DNA of 33,819 nt. It comes from Fomitopsis serialis. Its lineage: Eukaryota; Basidiomycota; Agaricomycetes; Polyporales; Fomitopsidaceae. Positions 1 to 14,457 of the stretch are shown here, one piece after another. The position numbers were made by a program, and so were the translations under genes. The notes under the pieces are model-generated. The model did not search any database. It worked only from the letters and a program-made list of their open reading frames with translations, and was not told the DNA's origin. Position 1 is the first letter of the stretch; each line of letters starts with the position of its first letter. The DNA is taken from contig NW_025955379.1 in assembly GCF_022376445.1 (NCBI RefSeq), positions 1-33,819 of the forward strand, given 5' to 3'.

Positions 1-201
1 AGAGTCAGCTTCAACGAGCTGCAGGCACTCAATTGGGCTGGTGTCAGCGACATGTTCACGCAGGCCAAGCTACTGGATCGCTGTAAGCTGGTTGTGGAAG
101 GAGAAGGCGAGCCGGCCGTCCTTGAGGATTACATCCGCAGTGTACGGCCTGAACTGCATGCACGTCGGGTTATACAAACGGTACAGTATACGGCCCATTG
201 A
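1..201 (+). CDS. C-terminal fragment of an unidentified protein (truncated by window edge)
   Basis: Reading frame 1 is open from the first base to a TGA at 199-201, giving 66 codons. Third positions are mostly G or C, as in the confirmed genes here. The peptide has no motif I recognise; it is mixed-charge and ends in the residues QYTAH. I treat it as the last exon of a plus-strand gene that begins left of the window. An overlapping minus-strand frame (about 70-330) is also open but has no ATG start and poorer codon use. The gene would converge on SMC3, whose last exon ends at 862. It could instead be chance open sequence. Confidence 0.35.
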   Translation, partial: RVSFNELQALNWAGVSDMFTQAKLLDRCKLVVEGEGEPAVLEDYIRSVRPELHARRVIQTVQYTAH

Positions 202-861
202 GGCCATTATATCCGCGTCGCACTCAGCGTCCCATGTTGTACGACTTATACCGGTACCGACTTCGCAAGCTGGCCCTGGAAGACAAGCCTTCGAAATTTC
301 AAGTCCGTGGATCTCCGCGATGCTATACAAATGCTATACTAGTAGGATGTACCATTACGATGTTGTACGGTGTCACCATGTATTGGATTTAGCAAGACTC
401 CCGCAAACGCGTTGTTGAAGACCGGCCGTGAAGCCGCCAATCCGACGAGGCTACGTCCATGCGGCTTGGGAGAGTTGGTTTGGAGGAACGCTCACCGAGG
501 TGATCTGAAAAATAAGCTAACGTTCAAGACAATTAAACTCTTCAGCACTGCCTCGATCCGGGGCGTGCAGCGGTACGCATTTTACTTACGCTGCTTGGAA
601 TGGCAGTGCAAAGCGAAGCAAGCTTCCTACGTGTTCAGGCGGGTGCTTCAGCCGGCATCGGCTCGTCATTGGATGGTAGTCTTCCTGGTAGCATCGGGAT
701 AATACAGTGATATGAAAGTACGGGGACAGACAATGATAGGACGGACAGAACCTCATGGCTACAGCTACAGTGCAAGTACAAGACACGGAACAAGACGGTA
801 CACTCGACAGCAACGTCGAAAGCAAATCGCACACCGACAGAACACGACAATAATGATAGCA
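202..861. other. intergenic region between the left-edge gene and the SMC3 3' end
   Basis: About 660 bases lie between the stop of the left-edge frame and the likely SMC3 stop. Short open frames exist on both strands (up to about 110 codons) but none has recognisable domains or intron signals. If the last SMC3 exon is read without assuming a lost base, the SMC3 frame would run some 80-90 bases into this region. Nothing else is supported. Confidence 0.5.
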
Positions 862-5340
<4,479 letters not shown>

Positions 5341-5702
5341 GTTGAGGCACTCGCCGGGTGCCAACCACTAGGCCGTGGCTCGAATAGGAGGAAACGACAG
5401 TATACGCGGAAAAGCTTCTATAGGGTGCGTTTCTGCGACGACGTCACCGCCGCTGCAACAGTTCAGACGTGTTCTGACAGAGGTGAGCGTGCGCACTGCG
5501 CTGTGGCTGAGGGTGAGCGTCGAGCGACCGCAGACGCGAACGCGCGAGGACGCGCGACGCGTGACATGTCGCGCTTGTCACACGCGCTGGGTCCTGGCCG
5601 CAAACTTCGAGCTCAAGCTTAATCTAAGCCAGGTCTGAGCCTGCGTTCGCCGTTCCTTCGCAGTCTTCCACTCGTCTCGTCGCAACTCAGCGCAGCAATA
5701 CT
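5341..5702. promoter_or_regulatory. shared divergent promoter of SMC3 and the Mtf1-like gene
   Basis: The two start codons are 362 bases apart on opposite strands, so both genes must be controlled from here. The middle (about 5530-5565) is dominated by CGCG-rich ACGCG elements, described separately. No clear TATA box is visible. Confidence 0.6.
5534..5562. promoter_or_regulatory. cluster of ACGCG cores (MCB/MBF-like sites) upstream of SMC3
   Basis: Four ACGCG cores begin at 5534, 5540, 5550 and 5557; the last is a full palindromic ACGCGT at 5557-5562. They lie about 195-220 bases upstream of the SMC3 ATG. In yeasts ACGCGT is the MluI cell-cycle box bound by MBF, which drives G1/S genes, including cohesin genes. 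That this fungus uses the sites in the same way is inference. Confidence 0.5.
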
Positions 5703-7269
5703 ATGCAGGTCAACCGTTCTTGGAGGCATTTCGCTCCGCTCACCCGGACGTGCCGACGCTCGTACTCGGAGTCGTCACCAGGCCTGCCACCGCTTCCTCC
5801 GCCCGAGAAATGGCGTAGGATATTTGACCAGGGAAATGCACTCAAGGACAGGGCTTGCATCAAACGTCCAGACACCGCCCAATTGGTTGCGAACTCCTTT
5901 CTAGGCGACGCGAGTCCGGTAGGTGGTGACGGCAAGGTTGTCATCGAGGCGTTTCCCGGTGCGTATTCGAATACGCAATCTTGCGCGCGAAGCTCAGTTT
6001 GCGACATATCTCAGGACCCGGTGCATTGTCACGAGCGTTACTACAATTGCCTCGTTCCAAGATCCGCAAGCTTATCATATTGGAAGACCATACGGAGTAT
6101 CTGCCACATCTCAAGGTGTGTCTGTTCCTACTCGTTATTCTGCAAGTTTCCACTGATGATCGTAAGGCATTAGAGGAGGCGGATTCGCGGGTACACGTGA
6201 TTCCATACTCTGGCTATATGTGGGACACGTACACCTACCTAGAGGATACGGGTTTGTTGTCGGACGTACCAACTGTACCTTGGGAGGGTGGTCGTGAGTT
6301 CGCTATCTCGGGACAAATCGTCACGGCAGAATGCTGACGGGAAATATGCTGCTCTAGTCCATCCTAACCTTCATTTTATCAGCCATCTCCAACGAAGCAT
6401 CAAGGGCGAGCAGCTGATTGCCCAGCTCTTCCGCTGCATACCAGACCGAACATGGTTGTACAAGTTCGGCAGAGTACCCATGAGCTTCGTTATGAGCGAC
6501 TGGGTATGGACGGTACGTATTCAGCTGTTAGGTTGCTTTGGGCGTGGACTAACACCGCTTGCCAGCGTATCAATTCCCCGCCTGGCAAGAGTACGCGATG
6601 CAAGCTCTCTGTGATCGCTGACGCTTCAGCCGATTGCCTCAGCGCAATGGACTGGGGGCTTCTTCAGCCATATAACGATCATTTTCACCCCATGACATCG
6701 GGGCATACAAGCCTTAAAAAGCCCATAACAAGGCAATTGGGCTACCCGTTCACGGCCGTGAACGTGATACCACATGCGGACCAGGTTGGTATGAGACGGC
6801 CGTCTCTTTGGTCTCTGTTTTGCCTGGTCGCGGCTAACTGCGATTAGGTTATTCGCAGAGGCCTTTTGGAGAAGTGGGACTACTGCTTGCGTAGGCTCTT
6901 CGTTTTGAAGTCGACCCCACTACAGCGCTCTATCAGGTTCGTCACGGTTGGCGTTGACGACATGCCGCTCATCGCTGAGTGTTGGTGCCTAGTTCTCTTG
7001 CCCCTGGTGCAGCCACTCTCCTCAAAACGCTTACTGATCCTTCCCTACCACGGGAACAGCGAGTGGATATCAGTAAACCACCGCGCGGATTGACAGTCGC
7101 AGACTGGGCATTGCTCGTCCGCGCATTCGAATTATGGCCGTTCGCTCCAGAGGTAAGCAACTGCCGCCGTATGCTTCCGCTGATACTTACCGCGTCGTTT
7201 GTCACGTAGGACCTCATGGTTAACGATGGCATGACGACCAAGATAGATACAGACATAAAATTGTCTTAA
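5703..7269 (+). CDS. MTF1: mitochondrial transcription factor B / Mtf1-like protein (rRNA adenine dimethylase fold)
   Basis: A member of the KsgA/Dim1/TFB family, predicted to be the mitochondrial RNA-polymerase partner for promoter melting. Exons: 5703-5958, 6015-6115, 6167-6290, 6358-6512, 6566-6784, 6848-6936, 6993-7152, 7210-7269, giving 387 residues with no frame breaks. The N-terminus (MQVNRSWRHFAPLTRTCRRS) is basic and hydroxylated with no acidic residues, as in a mitochondrial presequence. SAM-binding motif I reads VIEAFPGPGALSRAL near residues 80-95, and an acidic motif II follows (IILEDHTEY). Where methyltransferases carry catalytic N-x-P-[FY], this protein has HPNLHFISHL, so the catalytic motif looks lost; this favours transcription factor over rRNA dimethylase. 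The gene is divergent from SMC3 and ends 130 bases from the convergent Ctf4/Mcl1 stop. A true but diverged mitochondrial 12S-type methylase remains possible. Confidence 0.85.
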
Positions 7270-7399
7270 AGTGATCGTGTCGTTCATTAATGTCTTGCTT
7301 GGTACTTCGATGCTGGGGACACACATTATGGAGTAATACAATATATTAGAAACCACTAGTATGATCATACACCAAGCTCTGTCTCATCGGTCCCGGTCA

Positions 7400-10300
7400 T
7401 TACCCAGCAGCCACATCCACGACACTGCTTTCATGCACCGGAGACGGTGGCCATTCGATCGGCTCCGGACTCCCGGCATCCTGTAAAGCGACGAGAGCCA
7501 AACGTTAGCAACCCGCCTTTCTTCAAAACTAGCAGCGACAGTCGACTTACCTCCACATTCGCGTTCGCAGCCGCTTTGGTCTCCACCTCCAGCTGTACTT
7601 CCATGTCCTCCTCTCCATCTACTGGCTGTGTATCTTCGTCTACCTCAATTGGCTCTAAGTTGCCCATGGTCACGTCCGTTGTCTGTGTTTCGTCATCGTC
7701 AACTGCTTCGGTCTGTTGTGAGTCAGCCTGGCTCTCGGTGGCCTTCTTCTTCCGCCCGGACGATTTCTTCTCTTGCTTATCTGTCGGCGGATTGGGGGGC
7801 AAGCCGAAGAGCGTCGTCTGACGTCCTGCCGACTTCTTATCCTTCTCTTTCAAGCTGGTCTTGCCCTTTCCTGGCGGTGGCCCTGCGGTTTAGAACGCGG
7901 CTGTCAATCCAAGCTGCTTGCACTGATGAAGTGAGTCCACCAACGTTTGGTCTTGTCAGTCTCAGCGGCGTCCACTTTCGAGAAGAAGCTCTCGCTTTTC
8001 TGCAGGGGCTTGTTGACGTCGGCGTTTCGTGTGAATGGATTGCGGTTGTTATCTGCGCCGGTTTTCCGTGCGAAGGGATTTGCACCTGAAAACAGTCAGT
8101 ACATTGCTCGAGCGTTGGTCTCTTATACGGCTTACGTGTTGTCGATGCACCTGCTTTCACTAGTGGCACTGGTTCATCAACTGCACGACGCTTGGAGACG
8201 TTGTCTACTCCAGGGGAGTGATACTCGCGGACAGGTTGCGTCTCTTCTACCCGTTTCCTCTTGCCGTCCGGGGACGAGAACGAGTAATCATCGACGGTGT
8301 CGTCGAAAGACGCGCCGAAAGTAGTCGTGTCTTCCGAGAATTGACTGCTCATGCCTGGCTGCGGTTGTTGACGAGCGGCATTCCTATTGGCGTCCACAAT
8401 CGGCGTCGCTCGTTCCAATCCCGGGCGGTGCTTCATAGGAGGCGGTCTGAAGTCTTGGAACGCCTTTGGACGCTGGGCCTCTGCATGGATCTTCCGCGGC
8501 GCAGGCACAACTGCTAGATCCCTTGCGCGCTGTCGACGTTTTTCGCGGGCGTCCACGAGGCGGTCCGACTCCTCCCTGTCGTCCTTGAGTGCTTCTATCT
8601 TCTCCTGCAGGCCGATGAGGTGGTAAAACCCGGCAACTTTGATGGCCATGTCGAAGGACTTAGTGTGATGCAAGAGCTTGGTGAGGTCAAGAGCCCTCGC
8701 CAGTCTGTCATTCTTGCACGCGTTCTGAATGAGCTGGATGAGCTCCTTATCGAGTGCGAGCTCGCGTCGGGAGATGTCGTCCGTGGTGAGCTCGTCGCCG
8801 AGACCGTCGCGGAGAATGTCAAGTAACATTCCTTCGCGAGCAAGGCTGCGTGATTACTCAGCGTGACAAGGCCAGACGTACGGGGACAAGGCATCACTCA
8901 CTGTTCTTCAAGAGGTGCTTCTTTGGGGTCTTGACGGTGAAAGGGAAGCTTCAGCGCCAGTTCTTGCATTAGAGGTCGAGGGAACGTAGGGTGTTCTTGC
9001 CTTCCCTACGTCCGGCATCAGTGCCACAACCCACATGGACATGGACTGCACCTGAGCTTCGAGCTTACCTTCAGAATCAAACACATGAATGTCTCGCCGG
9101 CAAGACCGACAGGCCAGTATGACTCCTGTTTGCCTTCTCGTCGGTCTAGGAGGTTGGTATCAAGTGCTCGCGTCCAGGTTGCGGCGAAGGGCAGCCGGAA
9201 TCTTGGCATGATATTGAGAATACCAGCAGAATCGTATGTGGCTGGGGCCTAGTGCAGAATTCAGTGTTCGGTTGATAGGCACCAGTCATTCCACAAACTC
9301 ACCCCTTCTTCAGTGACCCCGATCCACTTCAGTGTGTGGCGCTTCGGCACAGGCAATGCGTCCTTCTGCAGCACGCAGAAGTCATCGAATTGAATCAGTC
9401 TGCCCATCAGGTTCTGCGAGCCTGAGAGCCAACTGAGTCAATCATGCGATGCACGATACATTTGCACTTACCATCCATCGTCGTTGCGCCGTCGCGCGTC
9501 ACTACGAATACCCATTCTGGTGAAGCGACCATCGTCACGAAGTCGCCCTGCAAGCTCAGAACACACCGCTCGATGCCCGTTCCGGTCAGGAAGATAAGCT
9601 CGCCCGTACTCGTAGCAATGACCACATTGCCGTTGCCTTGCATGTCTGCGTCCGACTTCTCGCGGAGTGACTTCGTCGGCGGGGGACCGCCCGCCGCAAC
9701 GCCAAGAACGCGAGTACCCTTTGGGAGATCGTACGTCCATTCACCCTGTGCGGCCCAGGTGCCGTAGGGTTTGTAGATGACGTGCGCCGGGTGCTCGTTC
9801 TCAGGCTGGCAGGCATAGGCTGCCCCGCGCTCGCCTGTTGTTTGTCAGAATCTGTAGCGAGCAATTGGATTGTAACGTACCGAGTGAAGCCAAATCATAC
9901 TTGAAATGGTCCGTGAAGTGGTAGCTCTTCCGCGCGGTCTTGTCGTAGAACTCAACATTGACGATGTGATGAGTGTCCTGGTCGGTGATCTCGATGACCC
10001 CGATCATGTTATACGCTGCATCAACCTCTCAGTCTTGCATTTCGCATACTAAGATACCACGCCTACCTAGGTATCGTTTCTTGTTTTCCATTGGTGTTGA
10101 CCCAGGCTGGAAGGCCGGTTGTGCCTTGGTGACACTGACTGCACGAAGGACGCCATTCAGTCAACGTCGATCATTCACACAGCGCACTTACCCATCTCTT
10201 TGACCCCATCCTTTGCACTCCACTTCTTGTCGTCGTCGTCCATGCCGCCGCCCAAGTCATCCAAAATCCAGTCATCGTTGTCCAGATCTACGCCGACATC

Positions 10301-11752
10301 GTCGTCCACGTCTACATCCCCGCCCGCATCCTTGCCCGCGAACTCCTTGTCTGCCTCAATGTCGAATAGTGTCGGGTCCTCGCACGCTTCTTCTGCACGC
10401 CGGTGGCGCTCGAGGCGGCAGAGGGCTTGAGGGGTCGGGAGCGGAGGCGGGGATAGGCTCCGGCCAACGGGTGAAGGTACCTTCGAGGTCGGTCCACGCA
10501 ATGAGATTTTGCGAAGGGGAGAAGGCTATTTCAGTGACAGGCGAGGGTATGCCCTCATAGCTAGCAAGCGTCAGATGCATTAGCCTTGCTGAAGGACGTG
10601 CCCTACACTCACCGATACAATAGCCGTCGCGTCTGCGTGGACCAGACGAACACGCCGGACTTGGATGCGGAAACGAGATAGACCCCATTCTTGGACAGGG
10701 CAAGCGCCGTGATGGCTCCTGACGAGGCGTCGTCGGAGAATGTGGAAGACTTGGACCAGTCATTGCGAGAGACGGTGACAATTTCTGGGATGACAGGACT
10801 CAGTCGGTGCGGCGGAGAGTCAGATGTACCAGTTTGCCTACCATGCGTTCGCGTCGCAACGTAAAAGTGTTGGCCAGAAGGGTGCCACGCAACAGAGCAG
10901 TCATATGCGAATTCGTCAGACCTTGCGGTACATCAGCCCATACACCTGGCAAGAGGCAAACTAGTATTACGCACTCGGAGTTTGCCACCGCGGGAGCATG
11001 CCCTCGATAGTTTTGACCTCCTTGCCTTCGCCTTCAGAGATGTCCCAAATGATGATTTTGCCATCGGCGCCACTTGTCGACTGCGGACTGTAAGTTACAC
11101 ATCCCGAGGAGGCTCAACGACGACGTACCAGTAGCGAGCCCGACGGATGCCATGTCGCCCTACGCACGGCTTTCGTGTGACCCTTTAACAACACTACCTT
11201 GGTGGTATCATCCAGGTCGATGACTTTGACAATCGTTTCACTGTGCACAAGTCTAAGAAACACGAGTAGTCGCTAAGGTATTGGTGGGTCACTCACTCAG
11301 ACGTTACTGCTATCCGGCTGCCCTGCGGGTCCACTGCCAAGCTCCGTATCGCGACTCCGGCAGCGCTGGTGACAAGGCCGTCCATCTCCCACTTGGCATG
11401 TTCATATTTTCTCACTTCCGAGTCGTGACTACCAGAGAACCAACAATGGTGCTGTACATCCCAGTGGTCAGTTGCGACAAGAGCGAGGACACGAGCGAGC
11501 CACGAACCCCAGCAGCGAGGCAAGTGATCGCCTCATTAGCCTCCACAGCAGCATCTGGTTCCTGGTCTGTTCCAAGGTCTGTCCTCCATATCCGCACAAT
11601 CGAGTCGGTTCCTCCAGTATAGACGCGTCTGATAACAGTTGAGCTATGCATACGCACGGAGATGAGTCTGAGCTTGCTCACGCGCCATCCCGAGAGAATG
11701 CGAGACACGTAGATCCAGGTTGGTGGGCGGAATTCACAATAGGAGGTGCCAT
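7400..11752 (-). CDS. CTF4: Ctf4/Mcl1/WDHD1 replisome and cohesion adaptor (18 exons; about three apparent -1 frameshifts)
   Basis: DNA polymerase alpha-binding protein that links the CMG helicase to polymerase alpha and supports cohesion. Exons: 11752-11682, 11628-11508, 11451-11297, 11240-11129, 11080-10975, 10921-10842, 10784-10613, 10560-10192, 10138-10067, 10015-9881, 9834-9472, 9421-9303, 9248-9069, 9005-8902, 8845-8136, 8085-7945, 7882-7551, 7480-7400. The first 300 residues are WD40 repeats ([33 protein letters not shown]). An acidic linker follows, then the second, SepB-type propeller and helical bundle typical of the family (about 450-800), then a disordered basic tail with a PIP-like QTTLFG near residue 1026. 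About 1141 residues if three lost bases are allowed: one in the 11080-10975 exon and two in 10560-10192. The intron before 7882 has branch site TTCTAAAC and keeps the frame without further changes. Confidence 0.93.
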
Positions 11753-12286
11753 CGTCGATGCGCTATATGAATCAAGTGTGAGGAGACCTACGCGTCCCAG
11801 CTTCGGTGAGGAGGTTAGGTTGAGAGCGTGAGCGAGTCGTTGCGCGTGCCCACGCAGAACGCGTTTCGTAACGCGTTCCGTAACGCGTTTGTGACAGATA
11901 AGCGCTTGTTCTGTAGCGCCCACGTCGGACGCAAACAGTGCACATGTGACCCGTTCGGGGTCCTCCCTGGTTCAGGTTCTCCTCCTCCTTGCGAAGCTTC
12001 GAGCTTCAAGCTTCAAGGATCGCCTGCAGATGGCCAAGATGTTCCTCTCTCACCTCATTAGCCTCGACGATACCTGATCATGCGTTTGACATGGGCACAA
12101 GCATCACGCACGCATACCAGAGACGCGTTCGTTAGGCACGGAGAATCACCGGACCGCGAAGGACGCGATGATGGGCTCAAGCCAGGTAGAGCGGTCCGGT
12201 CCTCGAGTGCTCCTGACTCTCGGACTCGCAGAACATAAGTAGCGGGCTCGCAGCCAGTACGATGCCGGATCCTCACAGAGCCAGCT
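11753..12286. promoter_or_regulatory. divergent promoter region between Ctf4/Mcl1 and the DUF2264 gene
   Basis: This 534-base region separates two divergent start codons. It contains five ACGCGT palindromes (starting at 11790, 11859, 11871, 11883 and 12123) and, near 11990-12015, a run of closely repeated GCTTC/GAAGC units resembling a partial heat-shock-type element. No open frame here has family support. Confidence 0.6.
11858..11889. promoter_or_regulatory. three phased AACGCGTT (MCB-type) boxes upstream of Ctf4/Mcl1
   Basis: AACGCGTT-type boxes occur with ACGCGT at 11859-11864, 11871-11876 and 11883-11888, each exactly 12 bases apart and separated by short TCG/CCG spacers. They lie about 107-137 bases upstream of the Ctf4/Mcl1 ATG. 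A further ACGCGT at 11790-11795 is about 38 bases upstream of the ATG. ACGCGT is the known MBF target of yeast DNA-replication genes, which matches the function of this gene. Confidence 0.65.
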
Positions 12287-14403
12287 ATGTCTTACTTCGC
12301 ACACACCACCCCTTTCGCCTCCAACCCGCTCGAGACTAAGGATGACCTCGCCAAATACCTCATTGGTCTCCTTGATCCGCTCGCAACTCACACCTCGCCT
12401 GGGGGTGCTCGCATACACCTCGGCTTCACCGGTACGCACTACGATGAGGCCGCTGCTCAGCTCGAGGGCTTCTCGCGACCCATCTGGGGTCTGGCGTCGT
12501 TCTTGGCCGGAGGCGGGTCGTACGTGGGCGCCGAAAGATGGGTGAGAGGCTTTGCTAACGGAACGAATCCTGACCACGAAGAGTTCTGGGGGAACATGAG
12601 GGACAAGGATCAGCGGATGGTTGAGTGTTCTGCTATTGGCTTTTCGCTCGCTGTAGCCAAGGAACACCTGTGGGACCCGTTGCCTGCTGAGGGAAAGAAG
12701 AATCTCGAAGCATGGCTTGCTGGGATGAACGACAAGGAGATGCCGAACACCAATTGGCTTTGGTTCAGGGTGTGTCCATGTCTCATTGCTCTTTGCGACA
12801 TAAGAGCCTCACAAGGGAGACATGCGCAGGTCTTCGCTAATCTCGGACTGTCGAAAGTAGGTTCGCCCAAGTTCGACGGAAAGCGGATGAAGGCGGACAT
12901 GGACCACCTTGACACCTTTTACATTGGGGAAGGATGGTCTCGCGACGGTCCTGAAGGAGTAGTCCAGCTCGACTACTACTCGTCATCGTTCGCCATTCAA
13001 TACGCCCAGTTGGTGTACTCCAAACTCGCCCAGACAGAAGACCCCGAGCGCTGCGAAGAGTTTCGCAACAGGGCGCGCAAATTTGCGCTGGACTTCGTAT
13101 ACTACTTCGATCCTGAAGGTGCGTGCCAGGGCACGGATGCATAGCCTCCAGCTGACGTGTGTAAATGGACACAGGACGCGGTGTAACCTTCGGACGAAGT
13201 CTGACTTACCGCTTCGCGATGTCTTCGTTCTGGAGCGCCTTAGCATTCGCGGATGTTGAACTGCCTGCGCCGCTTACATGGGGTGTCGTGAAAGGTCTAC
13301 AATTGCGCAACATCCGGTACTGGGCCAGACAGCCCGGTGCCTACAATTCAGACGGCACACTCACCATTGGCTATTGTTACCCGAACCTTAACATGACCGA
13401 GGTGAGTGCGATCATTGGTTTCATGAGGTCGAATCCACATCTAAATGACAAACTCCTTCGATAGAACTACAACTCACCAGGAAGTCCGTACTGGTGCTGC
13501 AAGTCCTTCATTGCGCTGTCTCTTCCGACATCCCACCCATTCTGGGCCTTCCCAGAGGAACCGTACCCCGCCTCTCTTCTCAACACGACCAAGTCACTCT
13601 ATAAGCCGCTGCACCTCGCCACGCACCTTGGCGGGCACACCTTCATTCTCTCCTCCGGCCAGCAATGCTCCTACCCCGTGAAGCAGTCCGCGGCCAAGTA
13701 CGGCAAGTTCGCGTACTCTGCCGCGTTCGGCTACAGCGTCCCCTCAGGCAGCCTCACCCTCGAGGAGCACGCCGCGGACAGCGCGCTCGCGCTCAGCGAC
13801 GACGCAGGCGAGGTGTGGAAAGTGCGACGCGCGACGAAGGAGGCGCGCTTTGAGCGGGCTGCGGCAGGCGGGCGCGAGTGGCTCCGCTCGATGTGGTACC
13901 CCTGGCCGGATGTCGCTGTCGAGACGTGGCTCATTCCGCCGGCGGGGGATGCCCCGCTCTGGCACCTTCGTGTCCACCGCATTCGCACGAAGCGCGCGCT
14001 GCTCTCCGCAGAGGGCGGTTTCGCGATCTACGGCCAGGACTCGAACGATCGGGCGCTGGGGTTCGCAACGGGCGAGGCGTTTGGGACGCTGGAGAGCGGT
14101 GGCGAGGCGAGGGCCGCATCGAAGGCGGGCGCGTCGGGCGTGGCGGAGCTGAGCGGGGCAGGGAGATTGGGCAAGGCACTGAGGACGGATCCGAATACGA
14201 ACTTGATGGTACCGAGAGCGGTGCTTCCAACGCTTATGGGTGAACACGCGCCGGGAGAGAATGATGTTTGGCTTGTGACCGGTGTGTTTGGTATCCCGAG
14301 CGTGGGTGATCAAGAAGGGGCGCGCGCGGGCTGGGAGGCGGAGTGGCACAAGAGACCGACCGTTCCGGAGGAGATCGCAACGTTGATGTTGATCTCGAAA
14401 TAA
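12287..14403 (+). CDS. DUF2264 family protein (predicted carbohydrate-active, alpha/alpha-barrel type)
   Basis: Exons: 12287-12769, 12830-13118, 13175-13401, 13465-14403, giving 645 residues in one uninterrupted frame. The sequence matches the DUF2264 family as I know it. The N-terminal half has helical-barrel motifs such as [16 protein letters not shown] and [20 protein letters not shown], then [20 protein letters not shown] and a YWCCKSF stretch; a beta-rich C-terminal half follows. Family members are large cytosolic or secreted proteins of bacteria and fungi with a glycoside-hydrolase-like fold. I believe CAZy links the family to a GH class acting on uronic-acid sugars, but I cannot verify that here. 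I see no signal peptide, so a cytosolic location is likely. The stop lies 54 bases from the convergent F-box gene. Substrate unknown. Confidence 0.85.
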
Positions 14404-14457
14404 ATACAGCAGAGTGAAACGCATACAATGTACATACTTTCTTGTAACCATGCAGAC

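Noticed and set aside
7882..7945. An additional frameshift in Ctf4/Mcl1 near 7884
   Set aside because: Using acceptor CCGCAG with branch site TTCTAAAC gives an in-frame join, so no missing base is needed here.
11990..12015. Heat-shock element formed by repeated GAAGC/GCTTC units
   Set aside because: Spacing fits the alternating nGAAn pattern only for the first pair; the rest are same-direction repeats, so it is noted only in the promoter entry.
13744..14451. 235-codon minus-strand open frame within the DUF2264 gene
   Set aside because: A shadow of a GC-rich exon; arginine- and proline-rich with no family content, while the plus strand reads as a conserved protein.
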